This document shows, in pieces, positions 15,736-24,065 of a DNA stretch of 64,000 nucleotides (position 1 is its first letter; each line of letters opens with the position of its first letter). The notes under the pieces are model-generated. The model had not been told where the DNA came from, did not search any database, and saw only the letters and a program-made list of their open reading frames with translations. The position numbers were made by a program, and so were the translations under genes. The DNA comes from Chloroflexota bacterium (GTDB taxonomy: Bacteria; Chloroflexota; Anaerolineae; Anaerolineales; Villigracilaceae): positions 104,820 to 168,819 of the forward strand of contig JACRBL010000046.1 in assembly GCA_016234485.1 (NCBI GenBank), in the 5' to 3' direction.

Positions 15736-16455
15736 ATGACCGAACTCCTCTACCAAACCGACAGTTACCTGCAAGAATTCGACGCGCGCGTGACCTCCGT
15801 CCTCGCGGAACAACGCGCCGTGATCCTCGACCAATCCGCGTTCTACCCTGGCGGCGGAGGCCAGCCCTGCGACTTTGGGACTCTCGCGGTGGATGACATC
15901 GTCCACGCGGTGACCTCCGTCAAGAAGCAGGGCGCGGACGTGTTGCACTTCCTCGGCGGCGACGCTCCCCTGCCCGCGGTCGGCGCGTCCATGCGCGGAC
16001 GTTTGGACTGGGCGCGGCGTCACAGCCTGATGCGTACGCACACCGCGCTCCACGTCCTGTGCGGGACGGTTTTCCGCGACTACGGCGCGCTCGTCACGGG
16101 CGGAGATATGGAACCGCTCAAAGGCCGCATGGATTTCGAGTTCGCCAGCATGAAGGGCGAGCTGGTTCGGGAGATCGAGTCCGCCGTCAACCGCGAGATC
16201 GAAGCGGCGCGCGATGTCCGCGTGAAGATCCTGCCGCGCGATGAAGCCTTCCAAATCCCCGACCTGATCCGCACCAAGATCAATCTCCTGCCCGAGGGCA
16301 TTCCACTCGTCCGCACCGTGGAGATCGTCGGCCTCGACCTGCAAGCCGATGGCGGCACGCACGTCCGCAACACCCGCGAGGTCGGCCGCGTGCGAGTGAC
16401 CGATTACAAAAGCAAAGGCGCGATCAACAAGAGGATTTATATTAAGATTGAATAA
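15736..16455 (+). CDS. alaX: alanyl-tRNA editing protein AlaX
   Basis: 239 residues, AlaX-M size. It is the free-standing editing domain that hydrolyses Ser- (and Gly-) tRNA-Ala. Zinc and substrate site: HTALH (His102, His106) in RTHTALHVLCG and GGTHV in LQADGGTHVRNT, where Asp takes the place of the AlaRS Cys, as in many AlaX. N-terminal AFYPGGGGQPCD is the signature glycine-rich loop. ATG 15736 fits the family N-terminus; an in-frame ATG at 15724 is also possible. No strong ribosome binding site, and the upstream DNA is the repeat element. Confidence 0.9.
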   Translation: MTELLYQTDSYLQEFDARVTSVLAEQRAVILDQSAFYPGGGGQPCDFGTLAVDDIVHAVTSVKKQGADVLHFLGGDAPLPAVGASMRGRLDWARRHSLMRTHTALHVLCGTVFRDYGALVTGGDMEPLKGRMDFEFASMKGELVREIESAVNREIEAARDVRVKILPRDEAFQIPDLIRTKINLLPEGIPLVRTVEIVGLDLQADGGTHVRNTREVGRVRVTDYKSKGAINKRIYIKIE

Positions 16456-16604
16456 AAAATCCCAAAGGGATGAAATGATTGTAAAAATGTCTCCGCGAAG
16501 AACTAATCCCGAAGGGATGGCATACGCCTCCGATCATGTCACCCCTACGGGGTTATGAAGCGCCGACCCCGCGTTCGATAATCATCCCACCCCTTCGGGG
16601 TTTC
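16451..16604. repeat. cluster of CCCTTCGGG-type palindromes
   Basis: Four palindromes at about 16460-16472, 16508-16521, 16540-16552 and 16583-16602. The first, with flanks, is the reverse complement of the element at 6043-6071. No gene lies between 16456 and 16691. Confidence 0.7.
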
Positions 16605-16615
16605 AGTCCAAATGA

Positions 16616-16646
16616 AAAAGCGCGCCTCTTTCGGAGACGCGCTTTT
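16616..16646. terminator. bidirectional intrinsic terminator
   Basis: 13-bp arms with one mismatch (16616-16628 and 16634-16646), A-run and T-run at the ends, between convergent alaX and the next gene. Confidence 0.8.
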
Positions 16647-16691
16647 CAATTACCAATTACGAAATACGCAGTACGCAATACGCAATACGCA

Positions 16692-18248
16692 TCACGTCAA
16701 TACCACATGCCCGCAATACTCGCACTTATCCATCCCCAGTTCGAGCATGCCGCCGCAGTTGGGGCATTGGATGGTTTCCACCTTGATGGGGAATTTCTGC
16801 TCCTTGAATGCGGTCTCGTTCTCAGCCAAGTCGGCGCGGAGACGTTTCAGCCGCGCCAGATACGCGTCGCCGACCACCTCGCCCGATTGGCGTAGCCGCT
16901 CCACGTCCGCGATGGACTCTTTGATCATGCGCCGCTCGGCTTCCAGCGACTCTCGGCTCTTGTCCTGAATCGAAACCTTCATCTCAGGCTTCTTCGGCAT
17001 CGTCGCCAAAATCCATGCAACCGCAATGATGGCCGCCGAGACGATCAAGCCGACCAGGATCGGCGTGAACTGGAATCCTGGAATCTCGTTGTGCGCCACT
17101 TTCTGGACCTCCAGCTGGGCCATGTCCGAGACGACCAAGACACGCTCGTTGCCCAGCCGTCCCTCGTCAATGCGCGTGATGCCAGCGCTGTAATCCTTCA
17201 AACTGGCGCGCGTTCCATCGGGCGAGAAGATGATCACTTCGCCCGCGTCGTCGCCGATGACCACTTCCTGCCGACCATCGTCGTCGAAATCCACACCCAC
17301 GATCTCGGTCACTTTGTCGGCCACAGTATGCGACCACAACTCCTTGCCATTCGCGTCCAATGCCCACAGACCGCCATCCTTCCCGCCGACGATGATCTCG
17401 ATCGAAGACGGGTCGCCGTTGATCTCCGCGGTGCGAATCTCCGAGACGGGCTGTCCCATCCCGTTGACGAATATCCGCGTCCCCTCGCCGCCGTTCCAAA
17501 TCGCAAACTCGCCGTACTCGCCGCCCGTCAAAATTTCGCTCGTGCCGTCGCCGAACAGATCGTAGGAACGCATACGGCGCAACTGCTCGGTTTTGTTCAT
17601 CCACAGGATGGCGCCGTTCCCGTCAATTATGCCGAAGTCGCCGCTGTGCGACGCGACCGCCAGATGGATTTTCCCGTTGATGCGCGCATCGTCCATGCCG
17701 CGCAGTTCCTCGGTTCCCATTTGGATCTGCCAGAGCAGCGCTCCCTGCGGACTGAACGATACCACCGTCCCGCCCGTATCGCCGAGAATGATCTGCGTTC
17801 CAGATTCGAATTTGATGATCGCATTCCGCGAGGGAAATATGCCGACGTTCGATGAATCAGTATGAATGGGACTGAACTCTCCCTTGCTGATTATCCCTAC
17901 GCGCGGCGCGTCGGTTTGGAAGATGACCACATCCTCCACGCCGTCGCCGTCCACATCTCCCATCGTGGACTTAACGCCAGAAAAATTCTGCGTGAAGATG
18001 GTTTTGCCTGTCTCATCGAAGATGATCACGTTGTTGGGATTCTGGATGAACAGGTCGTTCACGCCGTCGCCTGTCAGGTCAATGATCTTCATGCTCTCCG
18101 CGGTAGAGTAGTCCACAGACCAGATGGAATCGGACGAATATTTCTCCGCCGCGGCCGAGCCGTTGAACGCGAACATGGCCGAAACGCCCATCACGAGCGC
18201 GACCATGATTACTGCCAGAATGATTGTGACTACCGAACGAGAATTCAT
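16692..18248 (-). CDS. membrane protein with extracytoplasmic FG-GAP-like propeller and C-terminal zinc ribbon
   Basis: 518 residues. Membrane segment at about 5-27, then a beta-propeller region with repeated calcium-loop-like motifs (DLTGDGVNDLFI, DVDGDGVEDVVI, DFDDDGRQEVVI) and PQQ-like repeats, then a second membrane segment (FTPILVGLIVSAAIIAVAWIL), a charged coiled coil, and a zinc ribbon with CPNCGG and CEYCG at the end. The propeller should lie outside and the zinc ribbon inside. The start ATG 18248 follows GGAAAGG; an upstream in-frame start is unlikely. It is followed by, and probably co-transcribed with nothing; the upstream gene on this strand is another membrane protein. Function unknown. 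Confidence 0.75.
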   Translation of the reverse strand: MNSRSVVTIILAVIMVALVMGVSAMFAFNGSAAAEKYSSDSIWSVDYSTAESMKIIDLTGDGVNDLFIQNPNNVIIFDETGKTIFTQNFSGVKSTMGDVDGDGVEDVVIFQTDAPRVGIISKGEFSPIHTDSSNVGIFPSRNAIIKFESGTQIILGDTGGTVVSFSPQGALLWQIQMGTEELRGMDDARINGKIHLAVASHSGDFGIIDGNGAILWMNKTEQLRRMRSYDLFGDGTSEILTGGEYGEFAIWNGGEGTRIFVNGMGQPVSEIRTAEINGDPSSIEIIVGGKDGGLWALDANGKELWSHTVADKVTEIVGVDFDDDGRQEVVIGDDAGEVIIFSPDGTRASLKDYSAGITRIDEGRLGNERVLVVSDMAQLEVQKVAHNEIPGFQFTPILVGLIVSAAIIAVAWILATMPKKPEMKVSIQDKSRESLEAERRMIKESIADVERLRQSGEVVGDAYLARLKRLRADLAENETAFKEQKFPIKVETIQCPNCGGMLELGMDKCEYCGHVVLT

Positions 18249-18264
18249 AAAAAATACCTTTCCC

Positions 18265-18300
18265 CCCTCTCCCAAAGTTGGGAGAGGGGCAGGGGGTGAG
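18265..18300. repeat. CCCCTCTCCC palindromic repeat
   Basis: CCCCTCTCCC-aaagtt-GGGAGAGGGG between two leftward genes; same style as the palindromes that interrupt the SufR-like and hsdMS genes. Confidence 0.7.
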
Positions 18301-18302
18301 GG

Positions 18303-19367
18303 CTAGGCCTTCTTCAACTGCAACAAACCATAGGCCGATTTCAACACTCCCAACACGCTTTCCGCCGAAACCGCCTCGCGCGGACTCGATGCCAGCACCG
18401 TGACAATACCGCCCGCCGTGTCCACTGCGTTGATGGTGTATTCGCCGATCTGGCTATCCACCTTGATTTCGCTGTTCGGCACGATTTTATACATTTCGGA
18501 ATTGACCGCGATCCGCACCTTCAACTCCTGATACGAGCCTTTAAATTTGGCAGGCTTCCACTTGGATTTTCCGCTAACCTTGCCGCGTCCCCAATATCCG
18601 TTCCGTTCCTTCAAGCGTTGAATGCCCGAAACGCGCAGGATATTCCCATCGAAAAGTTTGGCTTTGAAATTCAGCCACTGATCGCGGTAATAGTTCGTCG
18701 TGCGCCCTCGCGCGTCGTTGGCGGCGCGCGCCACTTTTGAAGATTGCCGAGCGCCCGTCAGATCGAGATTGCCGAGGAAGCCTGAGCCAGGGCGGAGATC
18801 GTCGCGCAGGGTTTCGACGATTTTCTCAAACTCGTCAAATTGCGGCGGGAAGGCTTGCACTTGTGAGCGCTTCAAACTGACGCTCAGGACGATTCCGATC
18901 ACCCACAGCGCGATACCGCCTGTGACGAACGCGCACGAGGGCGTGTACCCAAGCAGGAAGATCAGTCCCTCCACCAGCATCAGGCCGAGTCCCAGCCAGA
19001 AGAGCAGGCGCGGCCCCTTGCTCCAACGCGTCTTGGTCGCGTTGACCTTTTCTGCCTGCGCCACCATTGTAGACATATTATCAAGGATGGCACGCGGCTT
19101 GTTGCTGAAATTTAAGTAGAGCGGAGTGAAGTCGCCTTTGGCGCCGCTCGAGAGCGTGGGCGTCGCGCGGACGGGGGAAACGCGCGAGGTGGCCGCGCCC
19201 GCTTGCGGTCGCGCGGGAGGCGTGGCGGTTGTCGTCGCGCGCGTGATGGACATCGTTCCCGCGGGTTTGCGCATCCGTCGAATCACGAACACCGCGATGC
19301 CGACAAACACCAGAGGCATGAAGCAAAAACCAAAGCCTAAAATTGCGTATCCGATCCAGTCTTCCAT
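18303..19367 (-). CDS. membrane protein of unknown function
   Basis: 354 residues from the ATG 19367, chosen because GGAGG lies 5 nt upstream. Membrane segment at about 7-29, a Thr/Ala/Pro-rich linker with basic residues, two more membrane segments (LLFWLGLGLMLVEGLIFLLG and FVTGGIALWVIGIVLSVSL, about 150-200), then a soluble domain of about 160 residues that ends in SAYGLLQLKKA. It precedes the propeller/zinc ribbon gene by 54 nt, with which it probably forms an operon. No family recognised. Confidence 0.72.
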   Translation of the reverse strand: MEDWIGYAILGFGFCFMPLVFVGIAVFVIRRMRKPAGTMSITRATTTATPPARPQAGAATSRVSPVRATPTLSSGAKGDFTPLYLNFSNKPRAILDNMSTMVAQAEKVNATKTRWSKGPRLLFWLGLGLMLVEGLIFLLGYTPSCAFVTGGIALWVIGIVLSVSLKRSQVQAFPPQFDEFEKIVETLRDDLRPGSGFLGNLDLTGARQSSKVARAANDARGRTTNYYRDQWLNFKAKLFDGNILRVSGIQRLKERNGYWGRGKVSGKSKWKPAKFKGSYQELKVRIAVNSEMYKIVPNSEIKVDSQIGEYTINAVDTAGGIVTVLASSPREAVSAESVLGVLKSAYGLLQLKKA

Positions 19368-19529
19368 GCGGCCTCCAAAGTTGCTCGCAATTGTCCACTT
19401 TTTTAGGCGATGAGTCAAGTGGGATATCTTTCGGCGTGCGTTGACTGCTCGGATAAAATGCGACGCGCGGGTTTCCAGCCCGCCCATCCAGGCGGACTGG
19501 AAACCCATAAGTCAATATTCGAACAGAGT

Positions 19530-20408
19530 TTACGGCTGACTTCCAACTAGAATTTCGTCAACTTTGTCTTTGCCCAACAAGTGATGTACAAGAGGAATGT
19601 TTAAGTAAGGTTCCTTATCTCTAAGGATCATTTTGACAAGATGCAGGTCGTCGAATTTTTCCTTATTGTTCACGTGAGTGTAGTAGTGTTCTTTCATAAA
19701 GTCAAACATCCCCCCTTCTTCGCGTTTTACCGACAAAAACAACGGCGACTCGTTGCCTGATTTATGGGAACCGTAGACGCCCCAATATATTTTGTTATCC
19801 ACTCGATATACGCTCACATAAGGGCAGGCTTTCATGAGGAGAATTTCCACACTACCCATTTGAGATAGTTTACCGATTTTCTTCGAGCGAACGTTGTACT
19901 CAGTGAATAGTTTCTTGTAAAATTGGATCGCCAATTTAACGCTGTTCAATTGGCGGTTGCGAAGTTCATCCGCGGAAATATGATCCTCTCCCGCGCGCTG
20001 AACAAGAAATTCGGCGTCGGGGTGAACAAAGATCAGCCGCAACCGAAGCCGATGACTAAATATCCGATCAAAAATTTCTTCGCGCGAATCGGTGACAAAT
20101 TCATTCAACGCTTCGGTAATACTGACTCCAAAAATATCCACTTTTTTGGCGCGATATTTGGAAGCATAAAACAACTGATCTACATCCAGACGTTGTTGGG
20201 CAATTAGCTTACTATCTTCTCGTTCTTTTTCCGTAAAAAGTTTGTCTATAAAATTGACCCCGCCCGTGGCTATTAACCCTGTCCCCATCGCTTCCAACAA
20301 AATTTTGACGTGGGGTTGAGATATATTGATCGCCCACAGCAGTAAAGCCGCCCCCGCGCAAATCAACACAATATTCACAAGCAAGATTTGTCTTCGATCC
20401 AGGTTCAT
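19530..20408 (-). CDS. two-TM anchored protein with a PLD-like or related cytoplasmic domain
   Basis: 292 residues. Two membrane segments at about 9-29 and 36-54, then a helix and a cytoplasmic domain with VDIFGVSITEALNEFV, LRLIFVHPDAEFLVQRA and DKIYWGVYGSHKSGNE-type strands. Such VDIFG(I/V)S...LR.(L/I)F..P.... patterns occur in PLD-like folds that lack the HKD catalytic motif, often in signalling or defence proteins; I see no HKD here. AAGGAGG precedes the ATG. Single gene; lower GC than its neighbours. Confidence 0.6.
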   Translation of the reverse strand: MNLDRRQILLVNIVLICAGAALLLWAINISQPHVKILLEAMGTGLIATGGVNFIDKLFTEKEREDSKLIAQQRLDVDQLFYASKYRAKKVDIFGVSITEALNEFVTDSREEIFDRIFSHRLRLRLIFVHPDAEFLVQRAGEDHISADELRNRQLNSVKLAIQFYKKLFTEYNVRSKKIGKLSQMGSVEILLMKACPYVSVYRVDNKIYWGVYGSHKSGNESPLFLSVKREEGGMFDFMKEHYYTHVNNKEKFDDLHLVKMILRDKEPYLNIPLVHHLLGKDKVDEILVGSQP

Positions 20409-20565
20409 CGTGCCCTCCTTGAGCAGTAGACTGGGATATAAAAATTATACATCCGATACTTGTTTGCTTCCTGCCACTTTTCCATGGTGTAGCGCGGGAA
20501 GACGCGGCCGACGTAATAGCCCGATTGCCCGATTTGCAATGTTTCAACGCGCTCCTTCCCTACGG

Positions 20566-20571
20566 TATAAT
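20566..20571 (+). promoter_or_regulatory. -10 box of a leaderless gene
   Basis: TATAAT ends 7 nt before the ATG at 20579; no ribosome binding site fits between. Confidence 0.55.
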
Positions 20572-20578
20572 TGCCCCC

Positions 20579-21649
20579 ATGCAACCACAAATTATCGGTG
20601 TCCGATTCTCAAAGATCGGCAAAATTTACCATTTCGACGGCTCCGCCGTCGCGGACGTTCAAGTTGGAGAGCATGTCATCGTGGATACCTCGCGAGGGAA
20701 GAATCTCGGCGAGGTGGCGATTCGGCTCAAGGAAACGCCTCCCCCGCCCGAAGATGGCGGGTGGCGTCGGATCGATCGCCGCGCCACCCCGCGCGACCTC
20801 GTGCTCCGACAGTCCTGGCAATCCAAACAGACCGCGGCCATGATCGAATGCCGCGCCCGCGCCTCGGAGCTGGAACTGCACGGCGTCAAGATCGTGGCCG
20901 CCGAATACAACTACGACGGCACGCGCCTCGTCTTCTTGTTCAGCACAGAGACCGAAGACAAGGTGGATCTCAAGTCGCTCAAGCGCGACATGCAGAAGAT
21001 GTTCTCCCAGCCGCAAGTGGAACTCCGCCAGATTGGTCCGCGCGATGTAGCGAAACTGCTCGGCGGCATGGGCGCCTGCGGACTCGAGACGCGCTGTTGC
21101 TCCAAGTTTCTCACCGATTTCAGCCCCATCTCGATCAAGATGGCCAAAGAGCAGGGCATCTCGCTCACGCCCAACGAAATCACCGGCATGTGCGGACGAT
21201 TGCGCTGTTGCCTCGTCTACGAATACGAGCAATATGTGGCGGCGCGCAAGGAACTGCCCAAGCGCAACAAACGCGTCGTCACGCCGCGGGGCGAAGGCAA
21301 AGTCACGGACGTGATGCCGATGAGCGCCACCATCCTCGTCCTGCTCGATAACGACGAACGCCACTACCCCGTCCCGTTCAACCGCGACGAAATCCAACCC
21401 TGGGACGAACTCGAAGCCCTGCGCCGAAAATCCGAAGCGCCCTGCGATCGTCATGAAGGCGGCGGATGCACCTGCGGAAAAGATCGAAAAGAGAAAAGCC
21501 AGAAGAGCGTCGAAACGCAGGAGCCGATTCAAGAATCCAAGCCCCAACCCAGGCCGCAACAAAAGCCCCAACAACAGGCCGAGAAGAAAAAGCCCGAGCG
21601 TCAGGAACGACGCGGCGATCACAGGCGCAGGCCACCTGGAAGGAAATAA
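20579..21649 (+). CDS. ricT: PSP1-domain protein, RicT/YaaT family
   Basis: 356 residues. PSP1 domain in residues about 60-145, then the Cys signature GACGLETRCCSKF and GMCGRLRCCLVYE that marks the RicT family (in Bacillus a member of the Y-complex that promotes RNA maturation by RNase Y and binds Fe-S clusters). The last ~70 residues are a Lys/Gln/Pro/Arg-rich disordered tail with an extra Cys cluster (CDRHEGGGCTCGKD). The ATG at 20579 is preceded by TATAAT at 7 nt, so the mRNA is probably leaderless; an upstream in-frame ATG (20525) would lie before the promoter. Confidence 0.85.
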   Translation: MQPQIIGVRFSKIGKIYHFDGSAVADVQVGEHVIVDTSRGKNLGEVAIRLKETPPPPEDGGWRRIDRRATPRDLVLRQSWQSKQTAAMIECRARASELELHGVKIVAAEYNYDGTRLVFLFSTETEDKVDLKSLKRDMQKMFSQPQVELRQIGPRDVAKLLGGMGACGLETRCCSKFLTDFSPISIKMAKEQGISLTPNEITGMCGRLRCCLVYEYEQYVAARKELPKRNKRVVTPRGEGKVTDVMPMSATILVLLDNDERHYPVPFNRDEIQPWDELEALRRKSEAPCDRHEGGGCTCGKDRKEKSQKSVETQEPIQESKPQPRPQQKPQQQAEKKKPERQERRGDHRRRPPGRK

Positions 21650-21653
21650 ATTC

Positions 21654-21800
21654 CTTGTTCCGTCAGCAGTTGAACTGCTGACGCAGCAATTCTCAGTACA
21701 AAGTGTGTTTCTCCCAAAGGCCATCGGGACGATGTGCGAGGAACGAAGCAGTCTCCTTCTCGGCAGAGGGGATTGCTTCTGCTGACGGGCTCGCATTGCC
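21654..21800. repeat. palindrome plus degenerate CGTCATTGCGAG element (copy E)
   Basis: A hairpin CGTCAGCAG-ttgaa-CTGCTGACG (21660-21682) recurs at about 40839. It is followed by a decayed inverted-repeat element with gaacgaagcagtctcc and gggattgcttctgc (about 21733-21800). No gene lies in 21650-21851. Confidence 0.55.
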
Positions 21801-21851
21801 ACTTACTCTGGCGGTCAGCGCCAGGGTACAACTGCTTGGAAACTTTGAAAA

Positions 21852-22574
21852 ATGGAACCTGGAATCTGGGATTCTCCCAAACAAATCCTCGTCATTCTGG
21901 CTCATCCCGATGATCCAGAATTTTTTTGCGGCGCCACGCTCGCCAAGTGGTCGCGCGCGGGACACACGATTTCCTACACCCTACTGACCTGCGGCGACAA
22001 AGGCTTCAACGACCACACGCCCAAAGACATGACCTCCTCGGACTTGTGCGCGTTGCGGCATGACGAACAACGCGCCGCGGCCAACGTGATCGGCGCGCAG
22101 TCGGTTCATTTTCTGGACCTCGAGGACGGGACCCTCGTCCCCAGCCTGGACCTGCGCCGCGAGGTCGTGCGCGTCATCCGCCGCGCGAAACCCGATATCC
22201 TCGTCACCTGCGATCCGCAAAATCTCTTCGCCCTTTACGGCCTCAACCATCCCGACCACCGCGCCGCGGGACAGATCGTCCTCGACGCGGTTTTTCCTGC
22301 CGCGGGCAACAAGGCCTTCTTCCCCGAACTGCTCGCCGAGGGACTCCAACCGCACATGCCAAAAGAGATCTGGTGCTCGCTCACCAGCCAGCCCAACACC
22401 GTGATGGACGTGACCGAGGCATGGCCGATCAAACTCGAAGCCCTGCTGAATCACAAATCCCAAATCGGCGACGTGGACAAATTCAAAGAGCGGATGAAAT
22501 CGCGCCGCACGGAAGATAGTACCGACGAAAACCCGCGTTACGAAGAAAAATTCCGCGTGGTCAAATACGCGTAA
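21852..22574 (+). CDS. PIG-L (LmbE-like) N-deacetylase
   Basis: 240 residues. Zinc site motifs AHPDDPEF (His18, Asp21) and NHPDHRAAG with its histidine are those of the PIG-L family, which removes acetyl groups from N-acetylglucosaminyl lipids, mycothiol or bacillithiol precursors and antibiotics. The middle stretch LRHDEQRAAANVIGA is the usual second helix. Role here is open. It may be co-transcribed with the M20 gene 60 nt downstream. Confidence 0.88.
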   Translation: MEPGIWDSPKQILVILAHPDDPEFFCGATLAKWSRAGHTISYTLLTCGDKGFNDHTPKDMTSSDLCALRHDEQRAAANVIGAQSVHFLDLEDGTLVPSLDLRREVVRVIRRAKPDILVTCDPQNLFALYGLNHPDHRAAGQIVLDAVFPAAGNKAFFPELLAEGLQPHMPKEIWCSLTSQPNTVMDVTEAWPIKLEALLNHKSQIGDVDKFKERMKSRRTEDSTDENPRYEEKFRVVKYA

Positions 22575-22634
22575 GTCAAAGGCCGAGTTGACTTACGACT
22601 TTTAACTTTCAACGTTCAACGAATAGGATTTCCC

Positions 22635-23825
22635 ATGCCCAACTTTACCTCCCTCGCCCAAGAACTCTTTCCCTACACCCAAACCCTCCGCCGCGATTTT
22701 CACATGCACCCCGAACTCGGCTTCCGTGAATTTCGCACCAGCGGCATCGTTGCCAAAGAACTGGAAGCCCTCGGACTCGAAGTGACCAAAGGCGTCGGCA
22801 AGACGGGCGTGGTCGCCTTGCTCGAAGGCGCGAAACCTGGCCCCACCCTGCTCCTGCGCTTTGACATGGACGCGCTCCCCATTCTGGAAGACACGGGCGC
22901 GGAATACGCCTCCCAGACCGCGGGCGTGATGCATGCCTGCGGACACGACGGTCACACCGCCATCGGTCTCACCGTGGCGAAGATGCTCACCGCCCAGCGC
23001 GATCAATTGGCGGGCACGGTCAAATTCTGCTTCCAGCCCTCCGAAGAGGGGACGAATGGCGAGGAGATCGGCGGCGCGGGCATGATGATGCGCGACGGCG
23101 TACTCGACTCTCCCAAAGTGGACATGGCCCTCTCGCTTCATCTCTGGAACGAACAGCCGCTCGGCTGGGTGAACGTGGCCGCGGGGCCGATCATGTCTGG
23201 CGCGGAAATGTTCACCATCAAACTGACGGGCAAAGGCGGACACGGCGCCGCGCCCCACACCACTGTTGACCCCATTTTTGCATCAGCGCAGATCGTCAAC
23301 GCCTTGCAGAGCATTGTTGCGCGCAACGTGGCCCCGTTGGAAACCGCCGTCGTGAGCGTGACCGCCATCCGGAGCGGCGACGCGTTCAACGTCATCCCGC
23401 AAGAGGCGGAGCTGCGCGGCACCATCCGCACATTTGACTTGAAGGTGCGCGAGCGCGTCCTCCAGCGCTTCGAGGAGATCGTCATGGGCGTGGCGCAGAG
23501 TTTGGGATGCGTAGCCCAGATCGACCTGAAACGCGTCACGCCCGCGACCGTCAACGACGCGGGGATCGCGGCCAAAGTCCAGGAGACGACGCGGCGCGTC
23601 CTGCCCGAGTCCAATCTCAGCACCGCGCCCTTCGTCACGATGGGCTCGGAGGATATGGGCTTCATGCTCGAGCAGGTTCCGGGCTGTTATTTCCTGATCG
23701 GCTCCGCCAACCGCGAGCGCGGGCTGAACTACGGGCATCATCATCCCAAGTTCGATTTCGACGAGGCCGCCCTGGAGCGCGGCGCGGCGCTGATGGCCTC
23801 CGCCGCGGCGGATCTGTTGAAGTAG
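22635..23825 (+). CDS. M20 family amidohydrolase (hippurate hydrolase/N-acyl amino acid type)
   Basis: 396 residues. The di-metal site is seen in DMDALPI and HACGHDGHTAIGLTVAKML, with the base glutamate in QPSEEGTNGEEIGGA. GGHGAAPHTTVDPI starts the lid/dimerisation domain. These enzymes cleave amide bonds of N-acyl amino acids, using two metal ions in the cytoplasm. Residue 396 length and order are complete. A strong terminator follows. Confidence 0.9.
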   Translation: MPNFTSLAQELFPYTQTLRRDFHMHPELGFREFRTSGIVAKELEALGLEVTKGVGKTGVVALLEGAKPGPTLLLRFDMDALPILEDTGAEYASQTAGVMHACGHDGHTAIGLTVAKMLTAQRDQLAGTVKFCFQPSEEGTNGEEIGGAGMMMRDGVLDSPKVDMALSLHLWNEQPLGWVNVAAGPIMSGAEMFTIKLTGKGGHGAAPHTTVDPIFASAQIVNALQSIVARNVAPLETAVVSVTAIRSGDAFNVIPQEAELRGTIRTFDLKVRERVLQRFEEIVMGVAQSLGCVAQIDLKRVTPATVNDAGIAAKVQETTRRVLPESNLSTAPFVTMGSEDMGFMLEQVPGCYFLIGSANRERGLNYGHHHPKFDFDEAALERGAALMASAAADLLK

Positions 23826-23830
23826 GATCG

Positions 23831-23870
23831 CACAGCGCCAGTCGTTTCGCAAACGGCTGGCGCTGTGTTT
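23831..23870 (+). terminator. intrinsic terminator
   Basis: 17-bp perfect arms (23831-23847, 23851-23867), 3-nt loop, T-rich tail. Confidence 0.9.
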
Positions 23871-23931
23871 TGTGGAAGTCTTGTCGGTTGCGAGGAGTGA
23901 GGGTAGGATTGGGTGAAATCGCGAAGGGATT

Positions 23932-24053
23932 ATGAACGAAGCTAATACTTGCCGAGGTAAGTTGAAGGAATACCAGTCCGCGGGCGGGGAGGAGTTGCCT
24001 GCGTTGATGGCGTCAACATTGGATAAAACATCAAGGTTGAACTATGATCTTTT
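23932..24053 (+). pseudogene. hsdS 3'-tail remnant 1 (degenerate)
   Basis: The frame from the ATG at 23932 reads KLKEYQSAGGEELPALMAS then TLDKT, a decayed form of the conserved C-terminus of type I restriction specificity subunits (compare ALWGLQSATGEELSALLPS and VLDRAFKGEL at 25506). A short deletion near the end shifts the frame past the old stop. The gene at 24066 starts a few bases later. Confidence 0.65.
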
Positions 24054-24065
24054 TAGGAGGTCAAT

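Noticed and set aside
20525-20578. Upstream start for ricT
   Set aside because: It would lie before the TATAAT box at 20566, and the family begins at 20579.
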